Made by a program: the position numbers and the translations under genes
Source of the DNA: Ixodes scapularis
Taxonomy: Eukaryota; Arthropoda; Arachnida; Ixodida; Ixodidae
Direction of reading: 5' to 3'
DNA: 64,000 nt
Assembly (NCBI RefSeq): GCF_016920785.2
Contig: NW_024609846.1
Coordinates: forward strand, 122,353,473-122,417,472
In this document: in pieces, positions 1 to 13,500 of the stretch
Numbering within the stretch: the first letter of the stretch is position 1
How the letters are laid out: each line of letters opens with the position of its first letter
Notes under the pieces: generated by a model
The model's input: the letters and a program-made list of their open reading frames with translations, nothing else
Told to the model about the DNA's origin: nothing
Database searches by the model: none

Positions 1-259
1 GATGATAAGTTTAAGCAAAATAAAACTATATCTTATACCCGGGTATAACTTTCGGTGCTGTTCTGGAAGCGAGCCTGTCGTGTTGCGGCGTAGATACACA
101 CATCGAAGTTCGGATGATCTCACTCTGAGGTGATCGGAAAAAAGAAAATCACGTAGATTGAGTAAGTATTCTAGTTAGGGGAGCAATCACATTGACGCAG
201 AACGATGTCTCCGAAAAATATAATATAATCACTTGGAACGCCCGTTTCTTTAACAATGT

Positions 260-2854
260 TTGTTTAGTCGCTCGAATAGTGCGTCTATAGACTTTGAATC
301 TTACTCGGAATGTGTATGGGTGGAAATTAAGGCAAGTGACGGTTTTAATTATCTTTTGGGTACGTATTATTTTCCGCCTCTTTCTGACCAGACAGTTTTT
401 ATTGAGCAGTTTGAGGCAATCAGAAAACAAATTAATTTCGATAAGTATCGTGTGCAAATATATGGAGACTTTAATTTACCAGGTGTTGACTGGGCACTTC
501 AAAATGTGAATAGCAACAGCATCACAACTAACAAAGCATCTTCGTTATTATCTTTTATAAACTTCTGCGGGCTCGAACAGCACAATACGATAAAAAATAG
601 CGTAGGAAATATTCTTGATCTTGCTCTTTCGAATATACCGATTTTAAACTTGAGTCCTGCCTTCGATCCCCTTGTACAGATCGATGTTTTTCATCCACCT
701 TTTATTGTCCAGTTTTATCTTCCCTTCAGGTCACGAGTATCGTGTATGCCATCAAATTATTGCTTTTCGAAAGGTGATTATATGAGTGTTTATAGATCTA
801 TCGAGAATTTTGACTGGAGCAATGTTCTTGCTATGTCGGATGTCGATCGCGTTAGCGAGACGCTTACCTCAGTTACTAAAGATGCTATCGATAGCTTTGT
901 GCCTAAAAACATAAACAAAATTTCCATCTATCCTAACTGGTTTTCGCAAGAACTTAAAGTATACCTGCGCAAAAAAGAACATTTTCACAGACTCTTCAAA
1001 AATACTGGTTATACACTTTGGTACACCAAATTTAGCATATATCGTGCTTTAGCAAAAAAATTGTTCAAGCGTGATAAACGTTTTCACCTCGATAGCGTTG
1101 AGAATAGCTTGATTCGTCGACCAAAAGAGTTCTGGCAGTTTGTAAAACACCACACGCGCGATGCAAGTCGAGGCATCTGTTTACGTGATGATGTAGTGCA
1201 AACACCGGCCTATCATTCGTCGCCTGATGACGTTGCAAATATTTTTGCCGATTATTTTAGCAAATGTTACACTAGCTGCCACGGGTCTTTCCAGCCTGGT
1301 GACGATAAGATAAGCTGTCATGACTTCTTGCATTCCGTACAAGTGGATCATGTCGAAATTGCGGAAGCGATAAGAAAATTAAAACCAAAGTTTTCAAGTG
1401 GTGTTGATGGTATACCGAGTTTTATAATCAAAGGATGCGGTGATTTGTTTATTCCCATTTTAAAGCACATATTTAATCTTTCGCTCAGTTCTGGGGTCTT
1501 TCCATCTCTTTGGAAGAAATCAGTTATTGTTCCGATTTTAAAGAGTGGTGATGCCTCGGTTGTTACGAATTATCGTCCTGTTTCTCTGCTCTGTGGGTTT
1601 TCTAAGGTTTTCGAGATTGTTGTACATACCCGGATGCTCTTTTATTTCCGTCAAAAATTAACACCTTTGCAGCATGGGTTCCTGAGTGGTAGGTCTGTCC
1701 AGACTAATTTGTGTACTTTTCTTGATTTTTGCGCTCCATTTGTTACAAATAGGGGGCAGGTAGACACAATATACTTTGATATGACTAAAGCTTTTGATAA
1801 GGTCAGTCACAAATTACTCTTGCATAAATTATTTTTATATGGTCTATCCCCAGAGTTATGTCAGTGGTTCCAGAGTTACCTGTCACTCCGCTCGAACTCT
1901 GTTCGCGTTGTTGATAGTCATTCCCATAGTTACTTTTCAACGTCAGGTGTTCCACAGGGGTCAATTCTGGGCCCTCTCTTGTTTTTAATATTTATAAATG
2001 ATATAGTATCTTGTGTCCAGAGTTCCCAGTTGTTACTTTTTGCTGATGATATCAAGTTGTTTAGAATGATTCACTCTCCTGTGGACTGCGAGATCCTACA
2101 GCGTGATGTGTCCCTCATTTTTCAGTGGTGTGAACAAAATCTATTATTGCTTAATCCTGCAAAAACAAAGGTCCTATCCTTGTGCCGACGCCATGTGCCT
2201 TTCAGTTTTACTTATCATCTTGATATCATGCCAATTGAACGTGTACTGTGTGTGAAGGATCTTGGCGTGTACGTTGATAGTGCCTTGTCTTTTAGAAATC
2301 ATGTATCTTTTGTGGTAGGAAGTTCTATGAGAGTTCTGGGAATCATATCACGTTTGTCGAAGAATTTCAGGAGGCCTCATTGTTTGTTACATCTTTACAA
2401 ATCTTTAGTTAGGTCACGTTTGGAATTTGCCTCGGTAATATGGAACTCAATATCTAGGGCACAGGCCTTGACCATCGAAAATGTTCAAAAAAGATTGATT
2501 CGTATTGTTTACGATAGGTACTTTGAAAGGCGCTGTTATTATGACTATGAATACATACTTAGGTCATTTTCGCTTACACTCTTGTCTGAAAGGCGAACGA
2601 TTCATGATTTTGTATTTTTGCATAAGGTTGTGAATAGTGTAATTGATTCGCCATCAATGCTCAGCAAAGTTAATTTTCATGTTAACTTACGCCATACTAG
2701 ACATCCTGTATGCTTTGATGTACGTTCACCTTGTTGTACTTCACCGCTTTCTCGGATTCAGACATTATACAACAGCATTGCTCCTAAGCACCTCGATTTC
2801 TGTACATCCATTTCATTGTACCGCCATCAGTTGAATAACCTTGTAATTTACTGA
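260..2854 (+). pseudogene. LINE ORF2: truncated APE endonuclease plus reverse transcriptase
   Basis: The frame is 864 codons long and uninterrupted from a TTG (not a real start; the N-terminus was lost to deletion). Residues ~1-170 are the C-terminal part of an APE-like endonuclease, with GDFNLPGVDW at residues 69-78. Residues ~370-640 are the reverse transcriptase: NYRPVSLL, then YFDMTKAFDKVSH (motif A), SGVPQGSILGPLLFL (motif B) and the catalytic FADD at residues 594-597. The C-terminal region resembles the usual LINE extension after RT. The RT looks intact, but the missing endonuclease segment (including the expected TETWL glutamate) should prevent autonomous target cleavage. There is no stop or frameshift over 2.6 kb, so the copy is recent or only lightly decayed. 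Confidence 0.9.
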
Positions 2855-2973
2855 TAACATTTTGTTTGTTTATTTGTTTTTGGGTGATGGTAATATACCA
2901 ACGTGTCTCTAGGATTGAACAGGTGCACCAAAGTGAAGACCGCTGTGGTTGTTTTTGGGCACTGAAAATAAAG

Positions 2974-2998
2974 TCATTATTATTATTATTATTATTAT
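2974..2998 (+). repeat. (TTA)n microsatellite tail of the LINE
   Basis: About eight TTA/ATT units directly follow AATAAAGTCA at the end of the LINE 3' UTR. Terminal simple repeats of this kind replace poly(A) in several LINE clades. Confidence 0.85.
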
Positions 2999-2999
2999 A

Positions 3000-5900
3000 G
3001 TCTCTCTGTGCTGAGGTCACCGAGAGCGTCATTTAGACACGCAGAACCTCAAGAGGCTGATGCGCGTGAAAAAGGAGATAGAGCCAGTCTGCTGTTTGGA
3101 GTGTCAACAAGACCTGAGAAGGGTTTTAGACCCAGATTACAGCTAAAAGCTCCTAGCAACTTTTATATCTGGAAGAGAAGGTGGGAGCAAAGTGCCAGGG
3201 CAATAATACACAGTAGAGCGCTTGTTGGGATGGACAGCTTGTTGTACCTTAACGAGGATACTTTAATGCAAACGAAACGTATGTAAAACAATGAATTGCA
3301 GCTGTGAATTTGACGGTAAACTGCTGATTTATTCGGTTGTACGTTTGCCAGGCAGCTGCGTTTGACATTTCATTCAGAATATACAGGGATTCCACAAAAT
3401 GCAGGACAAAATTTGCCCCCGTAAACTAGGCGCTTGATAGGATTGATGTCGTATTGCTGACTGTCAAGAAGATAAAAAAGATTAAAAAGCGGTTTATCGT
3501 TTTGTATAATTAACTTCCTAATTAGTGAAGGTAAGGGTACAGGTTTCAATCATATATGCCGACGCATTGTTGGTAGACTATGGTGCGGTGACTTGATATC
3601 TTGGACAATTCATGTTCAGAGAACTAAATAAGAAAAAAGCACGGGCCGAATGCGCGCTGTTTGCTCGTTAAACGCCGGAAAAGCACTACCGCCACGGAGT
3701 GACATCAAATATATGAGTTTACTCAAATATGCTAAGAATAATCATTAAATGTTATTTACAGAAAGCGCACATTTTTTCAATTCTTTCCAAAAACGAAAAC
3801 TGCGTATATGAACGAACGTCTATGTTTAGATATATTTGCTGATTCGAGAAAGATTCTCTAAAATGCGCTTCCGAGGTTTCAGTTTACTTTTGGACGTCGA
3901 CCTTCTGAAGCAGCCCTAGAATGTCGGACCTTCGAGGGTGCGGTCAAATTAAGTTGGTTGATTTTGGAGTATGGTGAATCACTGCACTCGTCTATAGCTC
4001 AAAATAAGTAGTTTACATTCAGTGGTTATAGACACTATTTATGAAGCGTCTATTTTAAGCTATTCTTGTTCTTGCTAAATAAAATTTACTCTTTACTGCA
4101 CAACCTTTAATTTTGAAATAATTTTATTCCAGCTCTAGACAAAGGTGGATATCCTCGTACTGGCAGAGAAAATTAGTTTCAATCTTTGATAAAAAGTTAA
4201 ATCAGGAAAATATAGGTGTGTTGCATATTTGCGACAAGATTGAAATAATGCAGCATTTATAGTTAAATACTAGAAATGTGTCAACCAGATTACAATTGTT
4301 ATTTACAAGGGTCTATGAAGGTTCCGTGTTCACTTGTTATTGCACAAGAGAAAGCGGTTGCTCCTGTTCGTTGTACCAAGATGAATATCGCACTTAGAAC
4401 AATAGAAAATGCAAATGCCGTTGCATCCAGGAAACTTGCAACGCTGTCGCTTCTGACTCTAAAGCACTTTCTGATCAACCTGAACATAGGAATGAGAAAT
4501 AGTGCGAATTGTAACATTCCTCGATCCCTCAAAAATAATACCTGATCTGTCCTGACATTCCGAGTTGGACACGATTCTGTAGGGCCTCTTGCTCTCTTCA
4601 GCTGGATGGATGCCTTGCACCACTGACTCATTGCTGGGTCTTCCCCTTCGGTGTATTTTTGCCTCATTTTCCCAAATTAACCACACGATTTTATCAACGT
4701 TATAACCTCTTTACAGTAGGTCTTTTTGTTTAAGGCAAAGGTTCCATCATCGACCGTTTTACTCTGCAGTGTGTAGCATTGACAGAAGTTTAGCTTTCAC
4801 TTGCAAATTACAAATTAAATATTTTGAGTGGTACATATAAGCTGACAATTTCAAATAGTCAAATTTCGGGCATAATTCGTCCTTGGGAAAAAACCCCAAG
4901 AAAAAGAGACAGTTACAGAGACATTTCTACATTTTCAAAGTGAAAGCTAAAATGAATAAAAATAAAATTTGTCTCTCTACCTGCACCATTGAAACAGACA
5001 GACACGCAAGACAGAAACCGAGAGAAAGAGAGAGAAAGAAATAAGAAAATAGATTATGTTGCGGAGAGGTTTGAATGAGAGCGGGATCGTTGCACTTTTG
5101 ACCGCCGAACGGTGGTTAGGTTAGCAATAGAATAAAAGTATACTAAGTTTGGGCTTCTATAGAACAGTTAAAAATATATTTGAAAGGTTATATTTCGTTT
5201 ACTGATAGAATATTCAACACATAATAAAAGAACACTTCGCAAATTATATTTGAAGTTTATTGTCATTTCGTTAACTCCTAGGGTTAGCCTCGTTTTGCAC
5301 ATTTAGTTTCAGGAAGAAGTTACGCTACATCAAGTCTTTTTTCTTTTCTTGACTGGTGCCAACTGCGGCTCTATCGTCGATTGAAGCACCCCCAACCTGA
5401 CTGCCTGCCTCACTTGGTTATGTGTGTAGCTGATTACAAATATTCAAGAGTATCGAGGTCATTACCTACGGTAAAATCACGAGGCAAAATAAACTACAAG
5501 ATTACGACTTGTATGAATATTTCAGCGTGCTTCGCGCAGGCGCCAAAATATTTTGCAGTGTATCTCACTAATGTTTATGTCACCCTCTATTTTTCACTTA
5601 TTATGAAGAAAAAGAAAAAAAGAAAAAGAAAAAAAGAAAAAAGAAAAAGCGAAATAGCATTGTACGTAAACGTGTACAATGCTATTTCGCTTTTTCTTTT
5701 TTGTGCCTGTAACCACCGTGTTGGTTACCGCGATGCCTGTAACCGCGGTTCTGGATTGTGCGCTAAAATTTCTATAAAAAAAACAAAAAAACAACAACAC
5801 ATTAGTTACTATAAAGATCAATTCCTCACTACGTCACTGCTACAATTCCCACCTATGCGACGAAAAAACTGAGAGGAAGGAGGAGACATGAGCGCGATCA

Positions 5901-7450
5901 GCGATGTTTGCAACCTCCCCCAAAGCTCGTACTGTTCGTACGCGGACCACGTGACCCTGATGGAGCAATTGCAAAACGTTTTGTAATATTGGCTCTCTAG
6001 CATGACACGCCGGATTCTATGACGTAATCTGTTGCTACTTGGGGATCAGTTTCGATGCGTGGGCGACTCGAACAGCCGAGTTAAGGACGCGTTCGAGGCC
6101 CCGTATCAGTATTATTAGTTCGTATAAGCACGTCCTTTTGTTTTAGGTTGATCACGCTCAAGTCTAAGAAAGGTTTCCAACGATCTGTTCACGAGTTTTT
6201 TCGTAATGCATCTCTTTAATATGGTTTTTAATGGAAATCAATAAGAAAACTTTCTTTATATATATATTTTTTGTTATTATATATACTTTTTTCTTTTTTG
6301 CTCGAGAAGAGGTTTACATTGTCACCATCTTGTTTTTGACGCCAGTGCAACACAGCAGGCAGCGAGGTTAAACAATTTTTTTTTTATGAACAGGGGAAAG
6401 AACAGTTATAAATTGGCAAAAAATCTGTGCAGGTTTCAGAAGGAGGACCTTATACTCATAAGGGAAATGAAGCAGATGTGGGTTGTTGGACAGCTTAGAA
6501 ATTGCTTTCACGAGGACTATTGAAAATATGCTGCAAAGCGGTGGAGACTTCCCGCGTTCCAAGTAGTGCTGGGGGTTGATTCAAAGTTTGAACCCGAGTT
6601 ATCACCAACATTTGATCGGCTAAGAATTCGATTAATCCGTCTCGTTTATTTCTATGCATAATATTAAAATTTTTTCCCTGTGTTGATTTTGTGATAAACG
6701 GCGAAATATACATCTTGGATTATGAATCAATCTCGATGCCTATTTAAGAACAGTTCAAAGACACTCACACTCACAAATTATTACCTCAACTGCATGAAGA
6801 AAAAGAGGTTCATTGATATTTTCCGGCAAGAGCCAGCTTCTCTGATTGTTCGCAATAGTCTCCGCTCCGCTAAACAGACACTCGAACGACGTTGAATTGG
6901 CCGGGACCCGTGTAACATTCTGCACTTGTCTGGGGTTACAAATGTCGCCCCTACAATTCCCTTTATTGCGAAATGTGATCTAAATTTTCCCTTCATACGG
7001 GTGTACTCGTCTTCGTCCGCGTGGTGAAAGCGTTTAATTTTTTCTTTTGGTTCGTCAAAATTTTACCAATTAACCGGTTAAAAAATTTAATCGCGTTCAA
7101 AGCATTAATATATTAGTTGGTGGGTTAATCGATCAATTGCCGTTTCCTAGTTCCAAGTAATCGAACTGTTGTGTATTTTTGGCTATGACGGAAAAATAGG
7201 GACCCGGGTAGGTTTTAAAACAATTCACCTCGTGATATGAAGTCGTAAGGGTACGATTGACGAGAAAGCGACAGATGTGCAATAAACAATTTTCCAAATG
7301 GAAGCGAATGTGCACAAAAATTAAGCCCGATCTGTTAAAAGAGAGAGGTTGCTAGACTGTTCGTATGACTGACGGCCCAGTAAACTTCAAAACATATAAA
7401 ACCTAAATCGCAAGTAGAAAAATAAATATAATTTCTGTGTCTATCCGCAG
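3000..7450. other. Intronic DNA upstream of the first visible transporter exon
   Basis: I see no exon matching the N-terminal half of a sugar transporter here. Contents are AT-rich unique-looking sequence, an A/G-rich stretch (5607-5650) leading into a hairpin, and short T-rich and TA-rich runs near 6255-6300. The open frames at 3008-3286, 4276-4545 and 5381-5872 have no recognisable domain and look like chance. Confidence 0.6.
5642..5697. repeat. Perfect 24-bp inverted repeat (hairpin)
   Basis: The left arm is 5642-5665 and the right arm 5674-5697, perfectly complementary, with an 8-base spacer. Complementarity continues outward into flanking A- and T-rich runs. The centre of the arms reads GCGAAATAGCATTG. 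It could be a minimal MITE or a hairpin RNA locus. Confidence 0.85.
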
Positions 7451-7558
7451 CACTTGCGGTGATCCCATCGGTGCTGATGCTGATGTCCCTGCCCTTCTGC
7501 CCGGAGTCCCCCAAGTATCTGCTCATGGTGCGGTGCCAACCAAAACAAGCCGAAGCTG
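7451..7558 (+). CDS. GLUT exon a (TM6 end, PESP motif)
   Basis: Acceptor ATCCGCAG precedes the exon and donor GTAAAT follows it. The first two bases complete a codon from an unseen upstream exon, so the intron before it is phase 1. The exon encodes LAVIPSVLMLMSLPFCPESP followed by KYLLMVRCQPKQAEA. The exon ends in phase 1, and its last G pairs with CG of the next exon to give alanine. Confidence 0.93.
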
Positions 7559-10500
7559 GTAAATCCTTCGACGACCTTTGGAGACCTCTCATACAACCAA
7601 AGGACACTAAATAAGATCCTCCTAAATAAAGTAGTTATATATGATTGTGAACTGTAATATGCCTCAGACGTAGTGAACGGTGTGAGTTTTTTTATTCGTA
7701 GAAAACATCGAAACAAGCTTGTTGTCTTTGTATTTGGACCGATTCAGGTTTTTTCGTTCAAGTCATTAGAAATCCGCTTGTTTTTTCAGTAAAATTACAA
7801 ATAACATTCTAAGATTAGGCATAACTGTTTCAACAGTGTGGCACCTCATTTGTTAATTAACATTTTAGTTATTGTTTCAGTAAATTAGTTTGTTAGGTAA
7901 CAGGTAATTGTTCTAATGACTTTAAACTAAATTATTTGTTCAATATTACATTTATTTGTTTGAGTGAAACCACATCTAATTGTTTCGGTAGTAATCCAAT
8001 GCTTGTTTTAGTAACATTACAATTGAAATATTAGCAAAAAGCCGATAGCTGATTCAAAACGATATTTAAGGCTCAGACTCGACATTCTTATCCCAGAATA
8101 GTGGGGAAATAGAGGGACAGGACAACACGAATTTTCAGACTCGATCGGGGTTCATCACATTTTCAATTCAATTCAATTCAATTCAATTCAAGTCATTTTA
8201 TTTACTCCCATAACACAGAATGGGCGATGGAGGCAGGAGAAAAAGCTGCAGAAACTCAGCTTCTGCACAAGACGTCCTATTTAAAATTGTTCGTTGGTCA
8301 TTGCGTATGCCACTTCACGACGCGGATGCAGTCGTGACACAGAGAAAAGTTGCGCCTATCAGTGAGAAACAGTTAATAACTTGGGTTTCGTGTATAAAAA
8401 ATGTACCCGACTGTTTGTGACGGATTTGTTTGCTTCCTCGCATGTTGTATAGCGTTGATACGTCTACGTGGCACGCGGGATGTGCTCTTCGAGATGGACG
8501 TCATGAAGAGCGAGGCCGAGGCAGCGGAGTTTGTTCCCAAGGTGAGGTTACGAGACCCTCTCCATATTGTATACATGATGCTCGTACACAACATCATTAT
8601 AACGCGTGAAATAAAGTCCTTGCGTTGAACATTTTCTTAGCTGACCCAAGCTGAATCATATCATGCTCTACTGAGTATAGAGTTGAATTCTATGGGCATT
8701 TGAATTTAAATTATGTCAGGCAAAAAAAATTCTAGTAAATATAATTTACGAAATGGAAACTTATAATCATGGTTGCTTTTGAGAGGTTTCACTCTTTTTT
8801 GCATTTGGCAATACGGGACCAAGCAATATGTACATGTGCTAGGTTTAAAAAAAAAAGAAGAATCTTATTGAAAGTACACAAAATTAACGCTTACCTTTTT
8901 GTCAGATTTATTCAACAAATATAAAATTTAAATAAAAGTTTACTTATTATAGGTGTGTCTCCAGCTTTCTCTTAAACGTTGCAGAACCATTAAAAGCAGT
9001 TTCGATGCAATTAGGTGTGTAAAAAAAATGTATAGGAAAATTAATTTCTGCTACACTTACTTGTGCCCTAAAGTACAAGTAATCGCAACAGTTCTTGTGA
9101 TATACTGCACTTCTCAGTACCTTTTTTTTTAAAAACTTGGGCAGCGTGATTTTTTTTTTTAAATATTAGTGAACACGTTAATTGGCTTAATTCATTGAGA
9201 CACCAATACATAAGCCACGTAAGAAAAAGGCTGAATATCTTATAAAACAGCATCCACCTTACCTAAGCCTGGATATAAAAGGTGTCTCACAAACGTTTAC
9301 AGTCAGTAGCGCACTCTCATGTTCGAATGCGGCCTCTCAAGGAAGCCAGAATAGGTCAATGCCCGATGCCGGCCAGTCAAAAGGATACTACCCTACATTG
9401 CGCGCCAATCGAACACTAGAATATAACAAACTAATGAGGTTACTGCTTTAAAGAGGCGGAGGTCGCCGGTGTATTTTACCTGTTTATAATACTGGAAAGT
9501 AGGTTAGAGTAACACACTGCTCTTTTATCAGCGTTTGAACTGCAGTACTGATGTCGCAGCTCTCGATGATGTTGAGCTACGCAGAGCAAAAAGCGAAGTG
9601 AAACAGGAAGCTCTCAAGTCCGATTTGCTTTTATCTTAGCCCTCCCCCCCCCCCCCCCCCCCCAAAACTAACTTTCTTACTTGAGTATTATTGTGCATTT
9701 CTTAAGTAAAGGTTTTAATCAAAGGTGTGTAACGATAATTAAGACGAACGCATCATTTACTTAAAGTATCTCAGTATGAAATCTGCTTCGTGATTTCTTT
9801 CTACACCAATGGTTTGATGTAAAACGGGAAGGAAAAATAAACATGATTTAAATCGTAATTTAAATAATGATTTATATTCTGGTTTAAGACGTCGGTTTTA
9901 CTATGATAATTTAAATGCAATCTTTCCAGCAGAGTAAACCCGAAAATAAATTTGTATTTACCATTTGTCTATTATTTGATGCTCTCTATCGGGTTTTGTT
10001 TTCTATTTAAATCAAACAATCATCGATCAAGAAAGATCTACAGCATACTGAACGAGAACAAAAAAGTGTCGCTCTTCTGAACAAATCCCAGGGAGCTTCC
10101 TTTCTACCTTCCATTTGATTCGTCAGTTATGCAACGTTCCGATACAAGAAAGTCAGAATGTGGAAACAAAAATTAAAAGTAAGATCATTGCACAATCAAA
10201 TTAGTACGCGAAAACAAAGTCAATAAAGCTTTTTCACTAACTAAAAAAAGTCAACGTGAGCTTTTATGTCGGGGTTTATAACGTACAGTAATGACACGTG
10301 AGGAAGTAAGCTGTATATAAAAAGTATAAATTTGCAATAATTCTTTCTTTCTCATTGTGTTCAATGGTGGGACAGATTTATCAACCAATCTTTCATGCTT
10401 TGAAATACATCTATTCTCGGGGACAAGTTTTCTTGGCATTTCCGAGGAGAGGAGGAGCGCGCGCGCACAGCCTTAGCCAGAGCTCGAATAGGGTGAGAGA

Positions 10501-13500
10501 ACGGGTACCTTGCCCAAGAAAAGTTGTCCCCGAATATAGCAATAAATAATATTTTTTCTCTAGCTTCAGCGGTTTAAATCCTATTTATCTGATTTATATA
10601 AAATAAATCTGATTTGAATAAACTACACCTGATCTATTTTAGATTTTTTTTAAAAAAACGTACAGATTTTTTGAACCTTGCCATGTGATTTACGTCAAAC
10701 GTTTAATCTTGGTATATATCGTGCTTAAGTTACCATGATTTATTTTTCCGCACTTCTATGTACGGCTTTCAGATCTACCTTAATTAATTTGTATAGTGAT
10801 GAAAAATTCGAGTAAACAAACATGGCGAGTATTTTATGCTCTTTGAATAGGGGTGACGGCGCGATTCCATATCTGTTCATTAATAAAATTGGCCTTCACA
10901 AAAATTTAGAAGTTGAAGTTGTATCACAACGGGAACTCCAAATCTGTCTTATGTTTAACTGCTGGCTTGAATCGCAGTTGTGCGATTCAATCTTGGAACA
11001 CTCTTATTCCTAGCAGTCGATCACCTGTTTTCTGTATTACTGCAAAACATTAATTAAAATTATTTAAACATGTCTGCACGCTCTTGATGGGGGCCAGACA
11101 TAACCGACACGTGTAACGGGCTGGCACGTTGCAAAAAAAAAAAAAACCTCCTATGGGGTGGAAAAGGTTTAATAGGCAGTTATAGTCTAGTGTTACCTGT
11201 AGGGAGTGGCACTGTTGCCGGCGTTGGCGCTTCGAAGCATTCTCTTCAGCACGCTTCAGGAGCCGTAATATAGCTGCGGTAGCCAGGGGTACACCTTTGC
11301 TAAAATGCCCTAATAAAAGCCCCCTAAATGCATCACTTCCACCATTCTGTCCCGCTTTCTATCAGGTGACGCTTCAGGAGATGCTGCGCAACCTGGCTCT
11401 TCGTGCCCCGCTCATCATATCACTCATGGTGATGCTGGCGCAGCAGCTCTCAGGCATCAACGCGGTACGTAGAGCTGCAAAACACTAGGCAACGCGTGAT
11501 ATCTCTGACATGCGGCGCAATCGGTATGTGGCATGTGTCCGAAAGCCAAACTTGCGCGCAGTAGTTACCACCTCATTACATGGTTCATCGTTTGCATTCA
11601 AGCAACTGTGTTTATTTGTTTAAAATTATGACATCTTACTAAACGCCAAAACCGTTAAAGAAAATTGCGGCAGAACGATAATGAATCCGAACGAGAGACA
11701 GGATTCTCGTTTTGCTAAAATAGTAATGCCCATTTTTGTTCTGTGTAGCTGCTATGCCAAGTGTGTTAACTTTCTTTATTATGGCTGCCAAAATCAGGTT
11801 GGAGATTGTAGGCCCACTTTAATACTTAGTCAATACACCTGAATGTTAGACATCACTCGCCCAGCTGTTCAGTTAATTCGATTTCTTTTTACACGCTTCT
11901 CATTCGCGAGAAATAACTTCGATGCCTGTTATTAAAGACTTTGCAGAAATTCGCATTTAGTTAATAAGAAGAGGGTCGGCCCGTCTTACGTAAAATTGTT
12001 TTGGAGATTATGCCACAGTGAAGATATACGTCTCGGAGGAATTGATGTTTGTAGGACTAACTGGCAAAGCTTAGAGAAATATCCCAATGCAGAGATACCA
12101 ATGTCACTAAGGGCTGTCTACGAATCAGAAATCTTTACAGTTCCACTAAACGCCTGGGAACCCAAACTTCTACTACACGTGTGGGTACGTCAAATATCAC
12201 ATAAGCCTTCCAAATAAACTAATTGTTGCCAACCGCAGAGGTAATGCGGTGGACCGCAGAAGGCGAAACTTGTGACCTGCGCAAAGTCCCACTCAATTTT
12301 CGTACTTTCCTTGTCCGTCAAGGTAATTCCGGAGGGATTTCTTCTCGAGAACTCGTGCACTCCATGTAATCTGTGAAAGTGAACTTTCTGAATCCAGTGC
12401 CGGGTCGCTCCCCCCAGAAAATCCCAACTAAAGACTTTTTGTCCGACAATTAAAGCGCCCACAAACCATGACGCCCCCCCTCAAAGAAAAAAAAAGAAGA
12501 AAAAAATCATTTAGTTGGTTGCGGGGGCGGCTCTGATCTTAAGTCGGCATCTGCTGCACTGGCGTTGACGACATGAACATTCGAAATAAACAAGGAACCA
12601 AAAGAAAAAAGAGGCTATTTTCACTGGCGCCTAAGGAAAGGTCCCATACAGTAAAGTACCGCAGACGATGCAGTTCGACCAGAGGCCTCTTGTGGCATTT
12701 TTATGCGAGAACGTATAGTGGTATGAACGAAGTGCTGTATGCAATTCTGGAGGAAATGTTTTCTAGTGCTTATGTGTTTGGGTTACATAAAATGAACAAA
12801 TTTTGATGCAGTGCATTAAAATATATATACTAGAGTGAGCGCGTGGTTTCATTTAGGTTCTCATTTTTATTGCTAGATCAAGCACCGCGACCTCTCAAGC
12901 AGCTTCGACAGCGTTGCACGTGATGTCGTTATATAGAACACAGAGTGCACACGTTTTCAAAAATTATATACTGGAATGAGCATGTGGTTTCACTTAGCTT
13001 CTCATTTTAATTGCTAGATCAAACCCCGCGCTCTCGTAGGCAACTTTGACAGCATTGTACGTAGTTACATAGAACACCGAGCGCACACAGTTCCCAAAAC
13101 AACTCGGTTTTATGGGATCACCTGATTGCACCTCTAAAAAGCCATCTTTTTAGAATATTTTCTTTATTAGGGAGTTTTCATATTCAGCTAAAAATGTTTC
13201 TTTCGTTGCGCTTAACAATACGCCGTGGAGATCCCGATAAGACTGTTTTCAATATTTAAGATCTATCAAAATTGCGAATAAATCATATATTGTATGCAGA
13301 ATAGAGACGATATTTTTTTAGGTTCCAGCAGAAACTATTTGAAAAGGTTCTGATACCTCCGATCCTTTTGAGGATATATTGGTATTTGTCGTTCGTGCTT
13401 CAGAAATATGCTTCCAACGTTGTTCTATCCTTATCCAAGATTTCCATGCATCGTTTTCAGCGTTACGGACGCGAGCGCAACGCTTTGCCGAGTGTCCCCC

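Larger units (their letters stand above)
207..2999 (+). mobile_element. LINE (non-LTR retrotransposon), Jockey/CR1-like, internally deleted
   Basis: The element has an endonuclease remnant, a long reverse-transcriptase frame, a short 3' UTR with AATAAA near 2964 and a (TTA)n tail at about 2974-2998. The tail and the APE endonuclease plus RT layout, with no visible RNase H, fit the CR1/Jockey/I assemblage; the exact clade cannot be fixed by eye. The start of the endonuclease is visible in another frame at about 207-290 (ending in ITWNARFF). About 60 residues are then missing before the main frame picks up the domain at its SECVWVEI stretch. Positions 1-206 may be 5' UTR or ORF1 remains, with nothing recognisable. 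The element appears to sit inside an upstream intron of the glucose-transporter gene. Confidence 0.88.

Noticed and set aside
5381..5872. 163-codon frame
   Set aside because: It runs through an A/G simple stretch and the 24-bp hairpin; low complexity and no domain.
12821..13096. CRISPR-like repeat spacing
   Set aside because: Only two copies of a long unit, no short regular repeats or spacers, and the genome is eukaryotic.
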